A stretch of DNA of 64,000 bases. It comes from Typha latifolia. Lineage: Eukaryota > Streptophyta > Magnoliopsida > Poales > Typhaceae. The notes under the pieces were generated by a model that had not been told where the DNA came from, ran no database searches, and worked only from the letters and a program-made list of their open reading frames with translations. A program made the translations under genes and the position numbers. The stretch is taken from positions 10,656,479 through 10,720,478 of the forward strand of contig CM034109.1 in the NCBI GenBank assembly GCA_019914945.1, given 5' to 3'. This document shows positions 10,863 through 27,900 of this stretch, piece by piece (position 1 is the stretch's first letter; each line of letters starts with the position of its first letter).

Positions 10863-13800
10863 ATGGCGATCTCTTCCTCCCTCCCATGGAACCCTCCTCC
10901 TCCTCTCTCCCCTTCTCCTTCCTTCTATCGTCTCGTTTCCCTTGACCCGAGGAAGAGTCGTAGTCTCACCTCTCGCTACAATTCTCGCAGACTCGAAGCC
11001 TATCTCCCTTCTAGCACTCTCCAATCCCCTAACGAAGACTACCCGCAAACCCAATCGCGACCAACTACTTCTGAGATCGAGAAGGCGGTGAAGAAGAAGA
11101 AGAAGAAGCTTCGGCCCAGCTTCTACGACCAAACCCTCGAGAGATGGTCCGTGAAGAACCCTTCTCAGAGGTCGAGATTTCCATGGCAGGAGAAGGAATC
11201 GGGAGAGAACGAGGATGACGAGGAGGATTTCTCTCCTACAGGTACATCTACAGAACCCATGTTAGGAAATGAAGTGGTGGCTTCTGGGATTAAATTTAGG
11301 GATGCCCAAGGTCCGGAAGAACATAATAAGAGTAGACTGGGTTTGATAGTAGAGAAGCTAAATGAGTATGCCGACAATGACAACACTGATCACCATGGTA
11401 ACACTGAGGCTGTCGGCAAATCTTTAGGCTTTCCTTTGCCGAGTCGCTTGGCATGTGCTCCTTGGGTACATGGAGCTAAATTTAGAGAAACCCATCTGGA
11501 TTCCGAGGATGAGTTTGAGAGAAAGGATGAGGAACTTGGAGCTGGTGTGATGAATGAAGAAGCAACTGTCTCTTTTGAACAAAATGACTCTCAGTGGATG
11601 TTGGATGGTTATGTGGCTAATTCTGAGGATAAAGACACTCATTTTTCTGTAGGTACTACTCCTGTATCGTCTCTTACCGTCAGGCAGAAGCCACCAATTA
11701 CTAAACCCTTAGTTGTCCCTTCGGGAGATGAAGTAATTAATCCTATTAAACATCACCAGGATCCTGTAGCGACAAGTCAGAAGCGATTGCTAGGTCAAGA
11801 TTCGGATGCAGGGAGTCAGAGTGGTGTTAGTGTGATAGTTGAGAAGCTTAGAAATTCAATGGATGAAGATTTTAGTAAATTAGTTAATGGACATAGTTCT
11901 GACCCTGCCCAGGATATTGAAAAGTTAATGGGTTCAGTTTCATTCCCATGGGAGCAGGAGAGTGGTTCTCATGATGGAGACTGGTTATATAGGAAGAGTA
12001 ACACTGAGCTGGCAGAGAGGACTATCCCAGAGCTTGAGTTGCGAAGGCTTAGAGATGCTGCATTGAGGATGAAAGAGAGGATGAAGGTGGGGCCAGCTGG
12101 AGTTACTGAGGAGATTGTAGAAAGCATCCACAAGAAGTGGAAGGAAGAGGAGGTGGTTAAGTTGAGGTTTGAAGGTCCACCAACTCTAAACATGAAGAAG
12201 ACGCATGAGATCTTAGAGGTCAGTTTTGCTAGCACTTCTTGGTTTTTCATCTTCTTCAAAGTAGCAATTGTTAATGTATGACATATTTATGTGGATTGAT
12301 TATCTTGAGATTTTAAATGAGTTTTATAAAGTATACTTTGAATTTAGCTTAATTATGGTGAGAAACTGCTAAGGTTTTGTCTTTGATGTACCTGAAGAGT
12401 GTCTCATAATTGTCATTGTTTCTTACTTATTTATTTTGAATTCTTGATTTGCTAATCCTTCTTGGACTGTTATCCTCTCACACATTCTGCTTTTGAAACC
12501 ATAGACTATCAGTCACATTTTGAAGTTAAATAGAGTAATGGATAACTTCTGAGCTAACAGATATGCAGCCTATTTCTTTTATTGAATTCTCCCAGAGAAA
12601 TGCATATTTGCTTATTTTATTGAGAATTTATTGGAGTAATTTTGTATCTTATTACTGAAAATTTCAGTTTTTAACATTGGCCTTGCTTTTTTTAAAAACT
12701 AATAATTGCTTTTATTGTCATTTAATCTGTGTACTACTTATCTCAACCTCCATGGATGATATTCAATTAATGATATCATTGTTAATCAGAGTAAAACAGG
12801 AGGTCTTGTCATTTGGAGATCGGGAAGATCACTTGTATTATACAGAGGAATGAACTACGAGCTTCGCTGTGTGCAGTCATATTCTAAACTAACTTCCTTC
12901 AGCTCTAATCACCAGTCTGTTCTTCCAACAAATGGTTATACAGAAATTGATGTTGGGAGTGAAATGAAGGAATCTTCAAAGGTTTCAAAAGTGTCTGATG
13001 CCAATTCTGCTACAAGTTTTCTAAATCCATCTGAGGAACACATGGATACATCTGAGATTGACAGTTTGCTAGATCAGTTGGGGCCACGATTTAAAGATTG
13101 GTCTGGCCGCAGCCCCCTTCCTGTTGATGCTGATTTGCTTCCTGGTGTAGTTTCTGGCTATAAACCACCTTTCAGACTCCTTCCTTACAAGACTAAAACT
13201 GCTCTGAGAAACAAGGAAATGACATATTTGCGTAGACTTGCCAGAGGAATGCCTCCTCATTTTGCTCTAGGTATTGAAATATACTTGTTTTGCTGAACCA
13301 GAAAACTGTCTACTGTGATTGAATGCCCCATTTTGTTGAGACATAACAAATTGTTTCTGGATGTTGTAGGAAGAAACAGGCAACATGAAGGTTTAGCTAC
13401 TGCGATTGTGAAGTTATGGGAGAAAAGTGCTATTGCAAAGATAGCAATCAAGCGTGGAGTACAAAATACATGTAATGACAGAATGGCAGAAGAAATTAAG
13501 GTGGTCACTTGGCACTTTTCTATCTTTGGAGTTTAAATGTAGTTTGCCCTTATATAGGATAAAAGTATGTCCAGTGATTTCAGAGTATTTTGGTTTATGG
13601 CTTAAATTATTTGTGTAACCCATGCACAACGACTAGCCAAAATAGTGTGATTATGCATAATGTGCATATTTCTATGTTTGTATTAGTTTGTCGGACTTGC
13701 ACCCCTTCCCTTACTCTATGCAGTATCAATCCTGATTGTACAAGTCATTTGCAGTATCAATCCTGATTGTATAAGTCATTTGCAGAAATTGACAGGGGGA

Positions 13801-15398
13801 ATACTTCTTTCTAGGAACAAGGAATATATTGTACTCTACAGAGGAAATGACTTCCTGACTCCCTCAATAAGGGAGGTGCTGATAGAGAAAGAACAACTAG
13901 CAGTTGTTAAACAAGATGAGGAGGAAGCAGCTCGATTAAAAGCATCAGCATCAATTGTTTCAAACTCCAAAGCTTCAAAGGGCCCATTGGTTGCTGGTAC
14001 TCTTGCAGAAACTGTAGAAGCAAAAACTCGCTGGGGAAACCCACTAAGCAGCAAGGACAGGGAAAAGATGAAGAAAGATTTAGCAGTAGCAAAGCATACG
14101 TCTCTAGTAAGATACTTGGAGAGAAAGCTATATTTTGTAAGTTCTTGAATCCCATAACTATTTAAGTAAATAGCAGTCATGAATTTTAGTGATTTGTGAA
14201 ATAAGTAGGATCTTTGAAACACAGTAATAACTTTAATTCCTATGAATTCATCGTTCTGTTATCAGGTAAAAGCTAAAGTTGCAAAAGCGGAAAAAGCTTT
14301 GGCCAAAGTGCAGGAGTTCCTTACCCCGGCAGAGCTCCCAACTGACTTGGAAACTGTCACTGATGAGGAACGGTTCTTATTTCGCAAAATGGGTCTTAAA
14401 ATGAATTCATTTTTATTTCTTGGTAAGGCTAAATATATTTTTGTTGTTTCTTCAAGATGCTTGATGTATTTATAATTTTATATGTATCTCAAAATTTATT
14501 TTCCATTTTTGTATTAAATATTCCCTGTGCAGGAAGAAGAGGGGTTTTTGATGGGACTGTGCAAAATATGCACTTACATTGGAAGCACAGAGAACTAGTC
14601 AAAGTTCTTGTGAAAGGAAAAAGTTTTCCTCAAGTAAAGCAGATTGCGATCTCTCTCGAGGCAGAGAGCGGGGGTGTTTTAATTTCACTTGATAAAACTA
14701 CAAAAGGCTATGCAATTGTCATCTACCGGGGAAAGAACTACCAGAGGCCTCAAATTTTGAGGCCCAAGAATCTGTTGACTAGGAGACAGGCATTAGCTCG
14801 TTCTATAGAGCTCCAGAGACGCGAGGTAAGATGATAGTATCTAATGACTTTGATAATAGCCATTCCCTTTTAAGTAACTTTTTTATTCTTAATACTTACG
14901 AATCTTTTTTGTTGAATGGAACTGACAGGCATTGAATTATCATATTTCAAATCTGCGAGAGAGAATTCAGATGCTAAAATCACAGCTAGTATGAGCTTTA
15001 TTGTCTATATTCAGAATACAGTTGTGCAATTTCTGTAGTATTAATTACTCAACGGAGAATATTTTTCCTTTGTGTTCACCAAACTGCAGGATCAGATGAA
15101 CCACGATAAAGAAATGGAGGATAAAGACTTAATTTTGCAAGTTAATGATGCTTTACTGTCTGATGATAACATTGAGGTAAAAAATTAAAATTCTATGTGA
15201 GCTGTGTGCTAATTTTATGTACTGGTACAACTTGATTTTCTACAGTATCTTGCAGTTTCAGAATGCCATTCTGTAATGGGTTAGCAGTCAAAAATTTTTG
15301 GAAATCATGAATTTTCATCATCTGATTGATATTGTTTTCTCCAGGATGAAGGTGAAGAGGCCTATCTGGAAATATATGGAAGTGGCAATGAGGAGTAG
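10863..15398 (+). CDS. CFM3: CRM-domain splicing factor, CFM3 type, plastid/mitochondrial
   Basis: CRM proteins bind RNA and promote splicing of group II introns in chloroplasts and mitochondria; CFM3 works with CAF proteins. Nine exons: 10863-12218, 12790-13270, 13370-13500, 13786-14136, 14266-14422, 14533-14825, 14929-14988, 15090-15176, 15345-15398, in total 2970 nt, 989 residues. The Ser/Pro/Arg-rich N-terminus fits a transit peptide. Three CRM domains follow: about residues 390-485 ([17 protein letters not shown]), about 595-700 ([17 protein letters not shown]) and about 800-905 ([20 protein letters not shown], then [14 protein letters not shown]). A coiled C-terminal tail ends GNEE. The long Glu/Asp/Ser-rich stretch of exon 1 is low complexity. 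After the TAG the same frame stays open for about 45 codons, so the tail may be longer in relatives. CFM2 is the alternative assignment, less likely from the domain spacing. Confidence 0.92.
13720..13785 (+). repeat. 31-bp tandem duplication covering the 3' splice site of CFM3 intron 3
   Basis: The unit GCAGTATCAATCCTGATTGT plus 11 more bases occurs at 13720-13750 and again at 13751-13781 with one difference (C or T), followed by a third GCAG at 13782-13785. The TTTGCAG acceptor context is therefore present twice, at 13754 and at 13785. Confidence 0.9.
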
Positions 15399-16182
15399 CA
15401 TTGGATGCAGACGGTTCTATTTGTCACAGGAAGCTCAGATTCAAATAAATGTGAATCCCCTTCTCAAAGACAGTCGAAATGTAGGCAAGGCATTCTCGTC
15501 AAAAGGAAGAGCAACAAAAAAATTTCACAATAGCAGAGTAGGAAATATTATCTTATTCTTATGTAAATTAATTTTGTCCTCATGAGCATTTGTGGGCTAC
15601 TTTATTCCTCTTTTATGTACATCAGCTTCTCTTCTGGACGATCACTGATATATGGATCGTTGTAAGGTGCCTATACATGTTCTAATTCCTTCTCCCTGTA
15701 TCTTCAAATCTAATTCTAATACATCTGTCCTTCATTCTTTGTACAAATAGCAACATGTGTGAAGTACTGCATACTCAATTTGCAACTATTTGCCTGTCCA
15801 TTTGTCAACTGCTTCAACTTTTGAGCCTATATATAAATTCAGGTCCTATACTCAAGAAATCCAGTTCACCAAAAGCAAAATGCTGAATGCTCAAAGGTGC
15901 AGAATTATCTCCTTGTATTAGTCACAAAGGATCGTACAACATTTCTAGTAACAACAATTATGCCGCATCAAAGGATTCACAATCAAATGGAGTATGTCTG
16001 CCCTTAACTATCCTCTCCAGTTCAGAGAGCAAAAGAAGTCTACAACTCATCCTGATGGATCGAAAAAAACAAAAGAAAAACCTCCCATATGAAAACCAAC
16101 TAGCATCTTCCATATGGCCTAGTGATGCAGTTGTCTTAACCCCAACTCTATTGTTTCTGTATCGCATTTGAAGCATATGCCT
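15399..16182. other. Convergent 3' regions of the CFM3-type and CPN60-like genes
   Basis: Tail-to-tail stretch of about 780 bp, probably 3' untranslated sequence of both genes. Short open frames at 15298-15585 and 15887-16171 have no family resemblance. No other feature seen. Confidence 0.55.
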
Positions 16183-20214
<4,032 letters not shown>

Positions 20215-20842
20215 GGAAGAAAAGATCGATCGAATGAGAAGCCTAGAAGTTCCTACGACGAAAAGAGATCAAGGAGTTGTAGATCTGAAAGTGTTCTCGG
20301 ATCACCTCGCTATGGACGAAGGTTTAAGGGAGGTTTTGGTGTGCTATCGAAATGGATTTGGGATTTATTAGAGGGGGAAGGCTTGAATTAATCCGTGTCG
20401 TCGAAAGCGTTCTGTAAGATTCGGAAAATGATTGATGAAATGCCCATTTCTTTATTCGACACCAGAATGCCCTGGATTCTAATTACGAAACTTTCTGGAT
20501 CAATATTACGAAAACAAGCACGAAAATCTTAAAAATAATCTTGATAGAAATCACCACAGAGGTACAAAATGTACATACGATTCGTGCAAATGGATATATA
20601 ATTTGAAAAGAAAAAAAAAAGAAGAAGTAAGTCTAGCGGCTTGAAATAAAGATGAACAAAATGTCACAAGATTACAATGATTACATCAGAATCATTTAAA
20701 AAAGAAAAGGAAGTCCCTGTGATATTAAAATTATGGCATTACGCCTCGCATAAATGATACAATTACAACAAACATAATAATCTTATGCTCGTAGAGCAGT
20801 AAGCAAGCTTCAGAATTTAGTTTTCACTTTCCGATCAAATCT
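20215..20842. other. Intergenic between CPN60-like 2 (5' side) and MPP-beta (3' side)
   Basis: Contains the CPN60-like 2 promoter and leader and the 3' untranslated region of the MPP-beta gene, both genes being transcribed leftward. AT-rich; no further feature seen. Confidence 0.6.
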
Positions 20843-23800
20843 TCATGTGTTTTGAGTTTTTCCAGCAGATGTTTGCAAACGGAACCAATTATGCTCGGGC
20901 AAGTGGTGAAGAGGCCCTAGAGCAGCAATAGCAATATCCTGGAATTACCAAGAAATAAGGTGCATTAAGAATAAAATGTGATACGCTGCAACTGACAGAG
21001 ATTCTTCAGCTAAATATGCAAGTTGGAAGATGTCTTTTTAATCTTTTCTCAAGGAAGAAGAGATACAGATCGAGTTCATCAACTTTAATCAAGACATAAT
21101 ATCTACTATCTTTTTTGCTTCGGATTGAAATGGAAAAGGAGTTGTTTTACCTTATCAATTATGAAGGCTTTAGCAGTCTCTCTTACTGTACAAGCATCAA
21201 CTGCATCTATACGAGCAAAAAGCTCTAGAAATGGCATGGCTCGGCTGTAGGTCAGCATCTGCACTCAAAAATATTGTTGATAAGTTCAGTTAGGCAAATC
21301 AATGACTTGGGACTGAACTGCTTACCACCTAACATGCAATTGCATTGCATACGAAGTGATGTGCCACTGACACTCTCAATTACAAGAACAGGTCCTCTAA
21401 ATCTTACCTGACGGCCATTATTTTCAGCTACAGCAGTAGATCCATCAATGTGAAGCAGAAGAGCAGATTTTAACTGCAGTCGCAAACATTGATGGCACCA
21501 TTATGCAACATTGTAGAATTTTACACTACTAAACAAAGGTCCAGAAAGACTTTGGAAATATACATGTAAATACATATTATCTTCAGGAAAATTAGAGAAG
21601 TGAATCGAAGGTCCAGAAAGAAGTGATTTCTTAACCATCCAAATCCGCAAATGATTGTGTATTGCCAAGAGAACAATATGAAGCTACCTGATTCCGAGCC
21701 CGAACTACTTCTTCTTCTGAAACTTGGTGTGCTAGCCTCTTAAACTCTTCCATTATTGCATGCGATAAATCATGCAATCGATCAGGCTGAAATTAGTGAA
21801 GTCAATAAGTAATACCAACATGAAAAACAAAATATGATCCTTCAACCAACCACAAATTAATTCCACACGTTGTCTTGATGGACTCTGTACTAAATGTAAA
21901 TGCAGTTCATCATTCCTCACAATCTCTCACTAGATCAATGCAAGAAAAAGTTATTCACTATTGATGCATCATCATTAAACCAAACCACAGTATGAAGAAA
22001 AGCCACAATATTTTTTTATCCTTAATTTTCTATCAATGGCACTTGACACTTTCGACCCAGAATATCAGGATATCAAGGCACTTTCATCTTAACAATATTT
22101 TTTTATCCTTAATTTTCTATCAGTGGCACTTGACACTTTCAACCCAGAATATCAGGATATCAAGGCACTTTCATCTTAACAAGAATATATGTGCCAAATT
22201 AGCATGGGTTATTGACAAAAGTAATAGTATTTGACCAACTATGCAATACTACATTCAAAATTATGCAATCATCAAGGACCATCAGCCAACTAAAAGAAGC
22301 CATCAGATAGTAGGTATGGTTAGCTAAAAGCCTAATTAAGCTGTAGAATAAAGAAAGCTTACCAAAGCAGTGGAATAGATTCCAAATAACCCTGTATCAC
22401 GATAATTAGTGTTGAAGGCCATCATACTCTCAGCTAGGTTATTAGTGCTGATTCGACGAGCCAGCTCAGACCTTGTTTTTAGTAAACAGCATGGAGTAAT
22501 ATTAGTATAATTAATGCAAGAACAATCATAAAGAAGAATGATTTATTGAAAAGTTAGGAAGAAATGAACTTGTCTCACCCTGAACAAGTGCCCACACCAA
22601 TATTTTTGTTCCAAGAACCTAACAAACTCTGCACTACCATTAGAGGAATAGAATTAGGGTCAACCCATGATGCTCCTTGGAAAGCAATTGCCAAATGAAC
22701 AAGAGGCATGCTCTCATTTTCCACTCGAACCTACAGGAAATGGTCTGTCAACAACTTTCTGACAACTTATATGATTAATAAAAAGCTAATACAAGAGAAA
22801 AACAAAAGGACATCAAAGTTGAGGAAGACCTCAGAGCCAGTGAAGGTAGCTGGGTTTGCATCAACTAGCTGATCTGCAGTAGTTGGATCAGTGGAAAATC
22901 TTGTGAACAATCTGGCAACCATCTCAACAACTTCCTCATGTTTAACTGCACCTGCAGCTGAAACAACCTGCCACAAGTAGACTAGTTAAATGAATTTGAA
23001 GGGACAACAAGATCTAACAACCCAATTTATATCTGATCATTTTGAAAACATTTAAACATAAGGATTGATTTCTTAAAGTACCACTCTGGGGCCTGTGTAA
23101 TGGCTAGAAATATATTCTTGCAAATCGACCCTAGAGATTGCCCGGATGTTCTCCTCAGGACCTAAAATTGTGTCTCCCAGAGGATGCTCATGGAAAGCAG
23201 CCAAATGCAAGTAATCGAATATCACCTCCTCCATCTGTCCTTGTACCTATCTAGCCCATAAGGAGTAAATAGATTATAGCACCTCCTCTAGTAAGAAAGC
23301 TATAAAATAAAAACACAAAACTACATCTCACCTCCTCCATTTCACGGAGGATGACACCACGTTCCCTTCTAATGGCATTCTCAGGAAACCGCGAGTTCTG
23401 CAAAATGTCAGCAAGTATATCAATGGCAATTGGTACATCCTTGGATTGGACATCAGCGAAGAAGGTTGTCTGCTCCCTGGAGGTGTATGCGTTGAGACGG
23501 GCACCCATGTTCTCAATCTCCTCTTCGAGGGATTGAGCAGTGCGGTGGCGGGTGCCTTTAAAGATCATGTGCTCAAGGAAATGAGCTGTGCCATTGGTGC
23601 CGGGAGCCTCAAACCGGCTACCTGCATCAATCCAAACACCAACGGAAGCCATTCTTGTGGCGGATGGAAATGCCTGGGTGACTACACGGATGCCACTAGG
23701 GAGGGTGGTGACACGAGTCTCAGGAAAACGGAGGAACGGGGAGTGGTCGACAAGTCTGAGTTCAGGGGAGCTGTATCGGAGGAAGCGGGGGTCAGGAGTG

Positions 23801-23907
23801 AGAACTTCTGAGGGCTTTGGATTGGCTGAGACTGATAAATATCGGGCTCCGGCAGCCCATGAGAGGATTGGGATTTTCCTCCTCAAACGAGCTAATGAGA
23901 TTGCCAT
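20843..23907 (-). CDS. MPPB: Mitochondrial processing peptidase beta subunit
   Basis: Zinc metalloprotease (M16 family) that removes presequences from imported mitochondrial proteins; in plants it is also the core 1 subunit of cytochrome bc1. Nine exons: 23332-23907, 23082-23246, 22830-22967, 22579-22730, 22363-22471, 21688-21786, 21408-21473, 21151-21258, 20843-20938, giving 502 residues. The inverted zinc motif HFLEH is at residues 109-113, and the third ligand E189 stands exactly 76 residues after H113, as in the catalytic beta subunit. The N-terminus ([11 protein letters not shown]) is a mitochondrial presequence. The C-terminal half carries [20 protein letters not shown] and [11 protein letters not shown]. 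The extreme C-terminus ([13 protein letters not shown]) departs from the usual short aromatic ending. The donor of exon 3 is GTCTTC, weak but forced by phase and homology. Confidence 0.95.
22005..22178. repeat. 87-bp tandem duplication in an MPP-beta intron
   Basis: Positions 22005-22091 are repeated at 22092-22178 with very few differences (for example CAATGG against CAGTGG, and TTTCGACC against TTTCAACC). It lies in the intron between exons 5 and 6, so coding is unaffected. Confidence 0.92.
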
Positions 23908-24949
23908 GAAGAGAGTTTCTGTTTGATTCTAAATAACTAAAAAATTCTCCTACACTGGGGCAACATATAATTTAACGAAAAGGTTACGAGCAATCTATTT
24001 CTAGGAAAGCTATGAAGGTTTCACTCAAACATTTCTACAAACGCGTTGTGCACACCGATGAAGAGACGACCAGCATGAAGAACCTTAGTTAATAAAACAA
24101 GTTCTCGGATCGATAATTTTCTTCAGGAGAGAAGAAAGAGTAAAAATTGAGTGCCGATGACCTTGAGATCTCCTCCTCCACCGCTCTAGCACGGTGTTTG
24201 AACCTATCGAGCGTCTTTTTTATCCTTTTATTTTTTTTTCTTTATTTGCTTGTGTCAAAAGACTCGAAAACGGCGGCACCTCATCTAGATGCTTCCGTTA
24301 GGGTAATACGAAATAAAACATAGGAACAGCTGAGCCGCGCGAAGATTCGTGCGTTCGAGATCACCTTAAGATTCGGGATAGCCAAGGTGTACCTGCCAAT
24401 TTTAGATAATTATTATTTTAGAGAGAAGTAAAAATTTAATGGTATTCCAGTTAGTATTCCATTCAAACATTGCGAAGTTTAAATCTGAGTACACTCATTT
24501 ATATCCGACATAAATCTCTTTTAACTATTTGAGTACTATCATATTCCGCATTAAAACATATTATCATAATACATACAAAATTTTCAACTAATTAGCAACT
24601 AGATGATAAAGTATTTCAAAATTCATGAGAGAATTTTGTACATCCACTGCAAACTGGTACACACGTTAAAAATGCTGAGAAAAGGAGAAAAATGGGAAGA
24701 AAAAAAATTGCATAAAGAGACCTCTTTTAAGGCTTTTCTCCCACCTCAAAATTCTATAAATAAGAAATTCTGAAACTAGATGGAATCCACCTCATACAAG
24801 CAGTTGAATCATACACTCACAATTACATGATCTAAATGCCACGACTTTCAAACCTAACGAAAACAAGAGGCATTCAAAACTGGCAACGATTGGAGAACAA
24901 CATCACAAACAGAAGAGAGGAGGATTCGAACAACTGCACTTCATGATAG
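23908..24949. other. Intergenic between MPP-beta (5' side) and the RHD3-type GTPase gene (3' side)
   Basis: Contains the MPP-beta promoter and the likely 3' untranslated region of the GTPase gene. The only notable item is a repeat fragment at about 24416-24500. No gene seen. Confidence 0.55.
24416..24500 (-). repeat. Dispersed repeat related to the SINE-like piece at 16517-16612
   Basis: Shares the order TGGAATACCATTAA...ACTTCTCTCTAAAA (minus strand) and an AGATTTAAAC segment at the B-box position. It is clearly diverged from the other copy, which suggests an old dispersed family. Confidence 0.4.
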
Positions 24950-27900
24950 TCATTGCGTTGATGGGCTTGAGCACTCAACCTCACTTTCGGATGAAGTTAT
25001 GTTGGATGATGCAACTGATGTTGTATTGCTATGCACACCATTTCTAAAGCTTTTTGAATCATGATCAGGGTTCCTCCTAGGCTCTGGAGCTGCAGGACGT
25101 TGTCCCTCATCTGCTAATTTCTTGAGTATGTTCATCACTGTTGGAAGAAATTTCGTGGACAAGGAAAGGATACCGGGAAGCTGCACAAAATCGCAAACAG
25201 ATCATGATATCAGGTTTAATGGGATTTCACCATGTATTGGGGAAAACAAAAATGCAACAGAAATCTTGTGGCTTTGACACTCACAGCTCCATTGCGGAAT
25301 TCGCCAGAGATGTCTAGCTGTACCCAGAGGGCTTTGCCAACAAGAAAAACAACAAATATGACAGCTACGTAAAGTGGATTTCTGCCATACAAATGAGGAG
25401 ATTTCATTCAAGTCAGATAGTGAACCTGTTTACCAGACATTCAAATTAAATAAAGTAAACAACCTTAGCAGCGTCATGAATTCATTGAACCCTAGGACAG
25501 CAATAGCAGCAATCGCCCATGGAGGAGGCAACCAGTTGTTGTTACGCTTATGAGCTTCCTGAGAAATACAGCAGCCAATGCTAGGGTAAATATCTTATCA
25601 CATGAAAATGTGATAAGTAAAACAATAGAGATTAAGACAAAGCTATCATAGATTTTCCAGAAGAAAACGATACAGCACATGCAAGTGAAATAAGTAACTT
25701 CTTTTCAACAAACGCATCGATAGAGGTCAAAGAAAGCATATGAATAAATACAACTTTCCCAAGCCAAAGCAGCTCAAACATCACAAAGGAAACTTCCTTC
25801 ACCAAGATCTGACACTAGGTGAATTGAGAGTCCAAATAGCAAGAGTCATACCCATGATAAATGAAAAAAAAAAAAAGAATTTCCCTCATTCAAAGGATCC
25901 TCATGACAGAGTGTGTTAAAGAGGGGAAAGTCTGAGACATGCCTGAGCAGAAATGGCCTGAGTGACGGTATACTCTGTTTCTGTGTTGAATTGCCTCCAC
26001 AATGATTTGCATTGAACTGGCGTAATTAAAGTCTTCTCTGCTGGAACCTGAATACAGATTTTTTTTTTAATAGTGAAAGATAGCAGAGAGCACAGATACC
26101 ATAATTAGGTAATATTACACAAGAGCAATGAATATAGTCATGTGACGTAAAACTAGTATCATTTATCACTGAAAAATAAACAAAATAGCCTGATACAAGA
26201 ACCCATGTTCACTTTTTCTTACATTTATATTTAATCATTCTTCAAGGTTGGGCTAAGTAAAACGCATACATATTTTTGTAGCGCCTAAAGCTAACAGGGC
26301 GAATCATTACAAGATTGTGATGGCTGAAAGCACCAGATTATCTGGAGAAGACTCAATTATCCAACATTAACTATTGCTAAACTGCCGGCATCTGATCCTT
26401 GCATTTAAAATCAACTTAAAATGATAAAATGGCATCACAAGAACAGTGAAAAAATATTTGATTGTATCAAGGAACATTCATTACCTCTTCCCATGAGTTT
26501 GAAGCCAGTGGATCAAATGATTGCATGCTCCTAGCTTTAGCACCACTACTTGTTGTATCCACCAAAGCAAGTGAGAGAGTTTTTTCAATGTTATCACTCA
26601 CATCTTCCAAACGGATTGCAGCCATCACAGAAAGCAACTTCAAGGACTGCAGACAAAGAAATATATGTAATTTTCCTAAGATCCACTTTCTGATGTTAAA
26701 AGGAACAAAAAGCCCCAGTTATTCTGACATACTTCAGAGCGAGCAAATTTTGTTATTGCTCTTATGTCTTCCTTGCCAGTCCAGATTCTTGGCATTGAGT
26801 CAGCATCACGGCTGAACAACATTGAAAACCTATCCAAAATCATTCAGTCAGCATAGCATTTTAAAGAGAAAAATAAGTACTTGTAAGTATCAAAGTAAGA
26901 TTCACCTGTCCTTCATACGAATCAATACCCTTCCAGCTTCTTCTTTTGCTTTGGATTCAACAACATTTCTAGCATAAACCTCCAATTTTGATAGCATTTT
27001 GTCCAAGGTTGCCTGATCAAGTTCAAAAGATGAAAGAGCAGAAGCATATGCAGAGATAGCAGCTTTAGTTTCCCGTTGAAGAAGTTTTCTTATTGCTGGC
27101 CAAGTATCATTGCTGGCTGCATCTAGAAGAGCTTCCACAGGTTCGGCAAGAGCTTTAGTCAATTCGCCCTGAAAGTGCACCATATAATGTTGAAATATTA
27201 TCAATAGTAGCATATGCAAAGATATCAAGTCGGAATACTATCAACCTAAAGAAGTTTTGGTCCCAAACTTGTATACTTACGGACCTACCTTGAATTAAAG
27301 AAAGAGACCACCATTTATACAAAAATGTAAATAAATGTACGGAAAAATGAGTGCACCTCATACTGTGTACTGAGTTCGGAGAGTTTTGTCGCACAAACTG
27401 ATGATATATGTGTCTCAATATCACGCCGAAGCTTTTCCTGAACTTTAGAAGGATCCCATTTTGCTTGTTGAATAGCTGCGTCTGTTATCCAAAACATCAG
27501 TAGCAACACCCATGGTTAAAGAACTTAACGAGGAATACCAAAGAGTGAGCGAAGAAAAATACAAAATAAAAAGCTTCCAAATAAGAGGAACTCAGAGAAG
27601 CAGAAACTGTTCCCTCCAGACTTGGAGATTAGGCTATTGGGAAGGTAGCACAAAATTTATCAGATTACTGACAGCTAGACGAGGAAAGTCCTTTAGAAAA
27701 GTGCAATTTACACGATTGGTTTTATACTTTTATCATACATGACTGACAAATGACAATTCAGATAACCTGATATAGTGTTGGTGAAGGTAATCAAAGTGCA
27801 ATCTGTTACCTTAGAACAAATTAGGTAAACATAATTTTATTTCCTTTATTTTTCAGTATAACTAAGATTTAAGAAGCAATATATAAGTAGAGTTTTTCAT

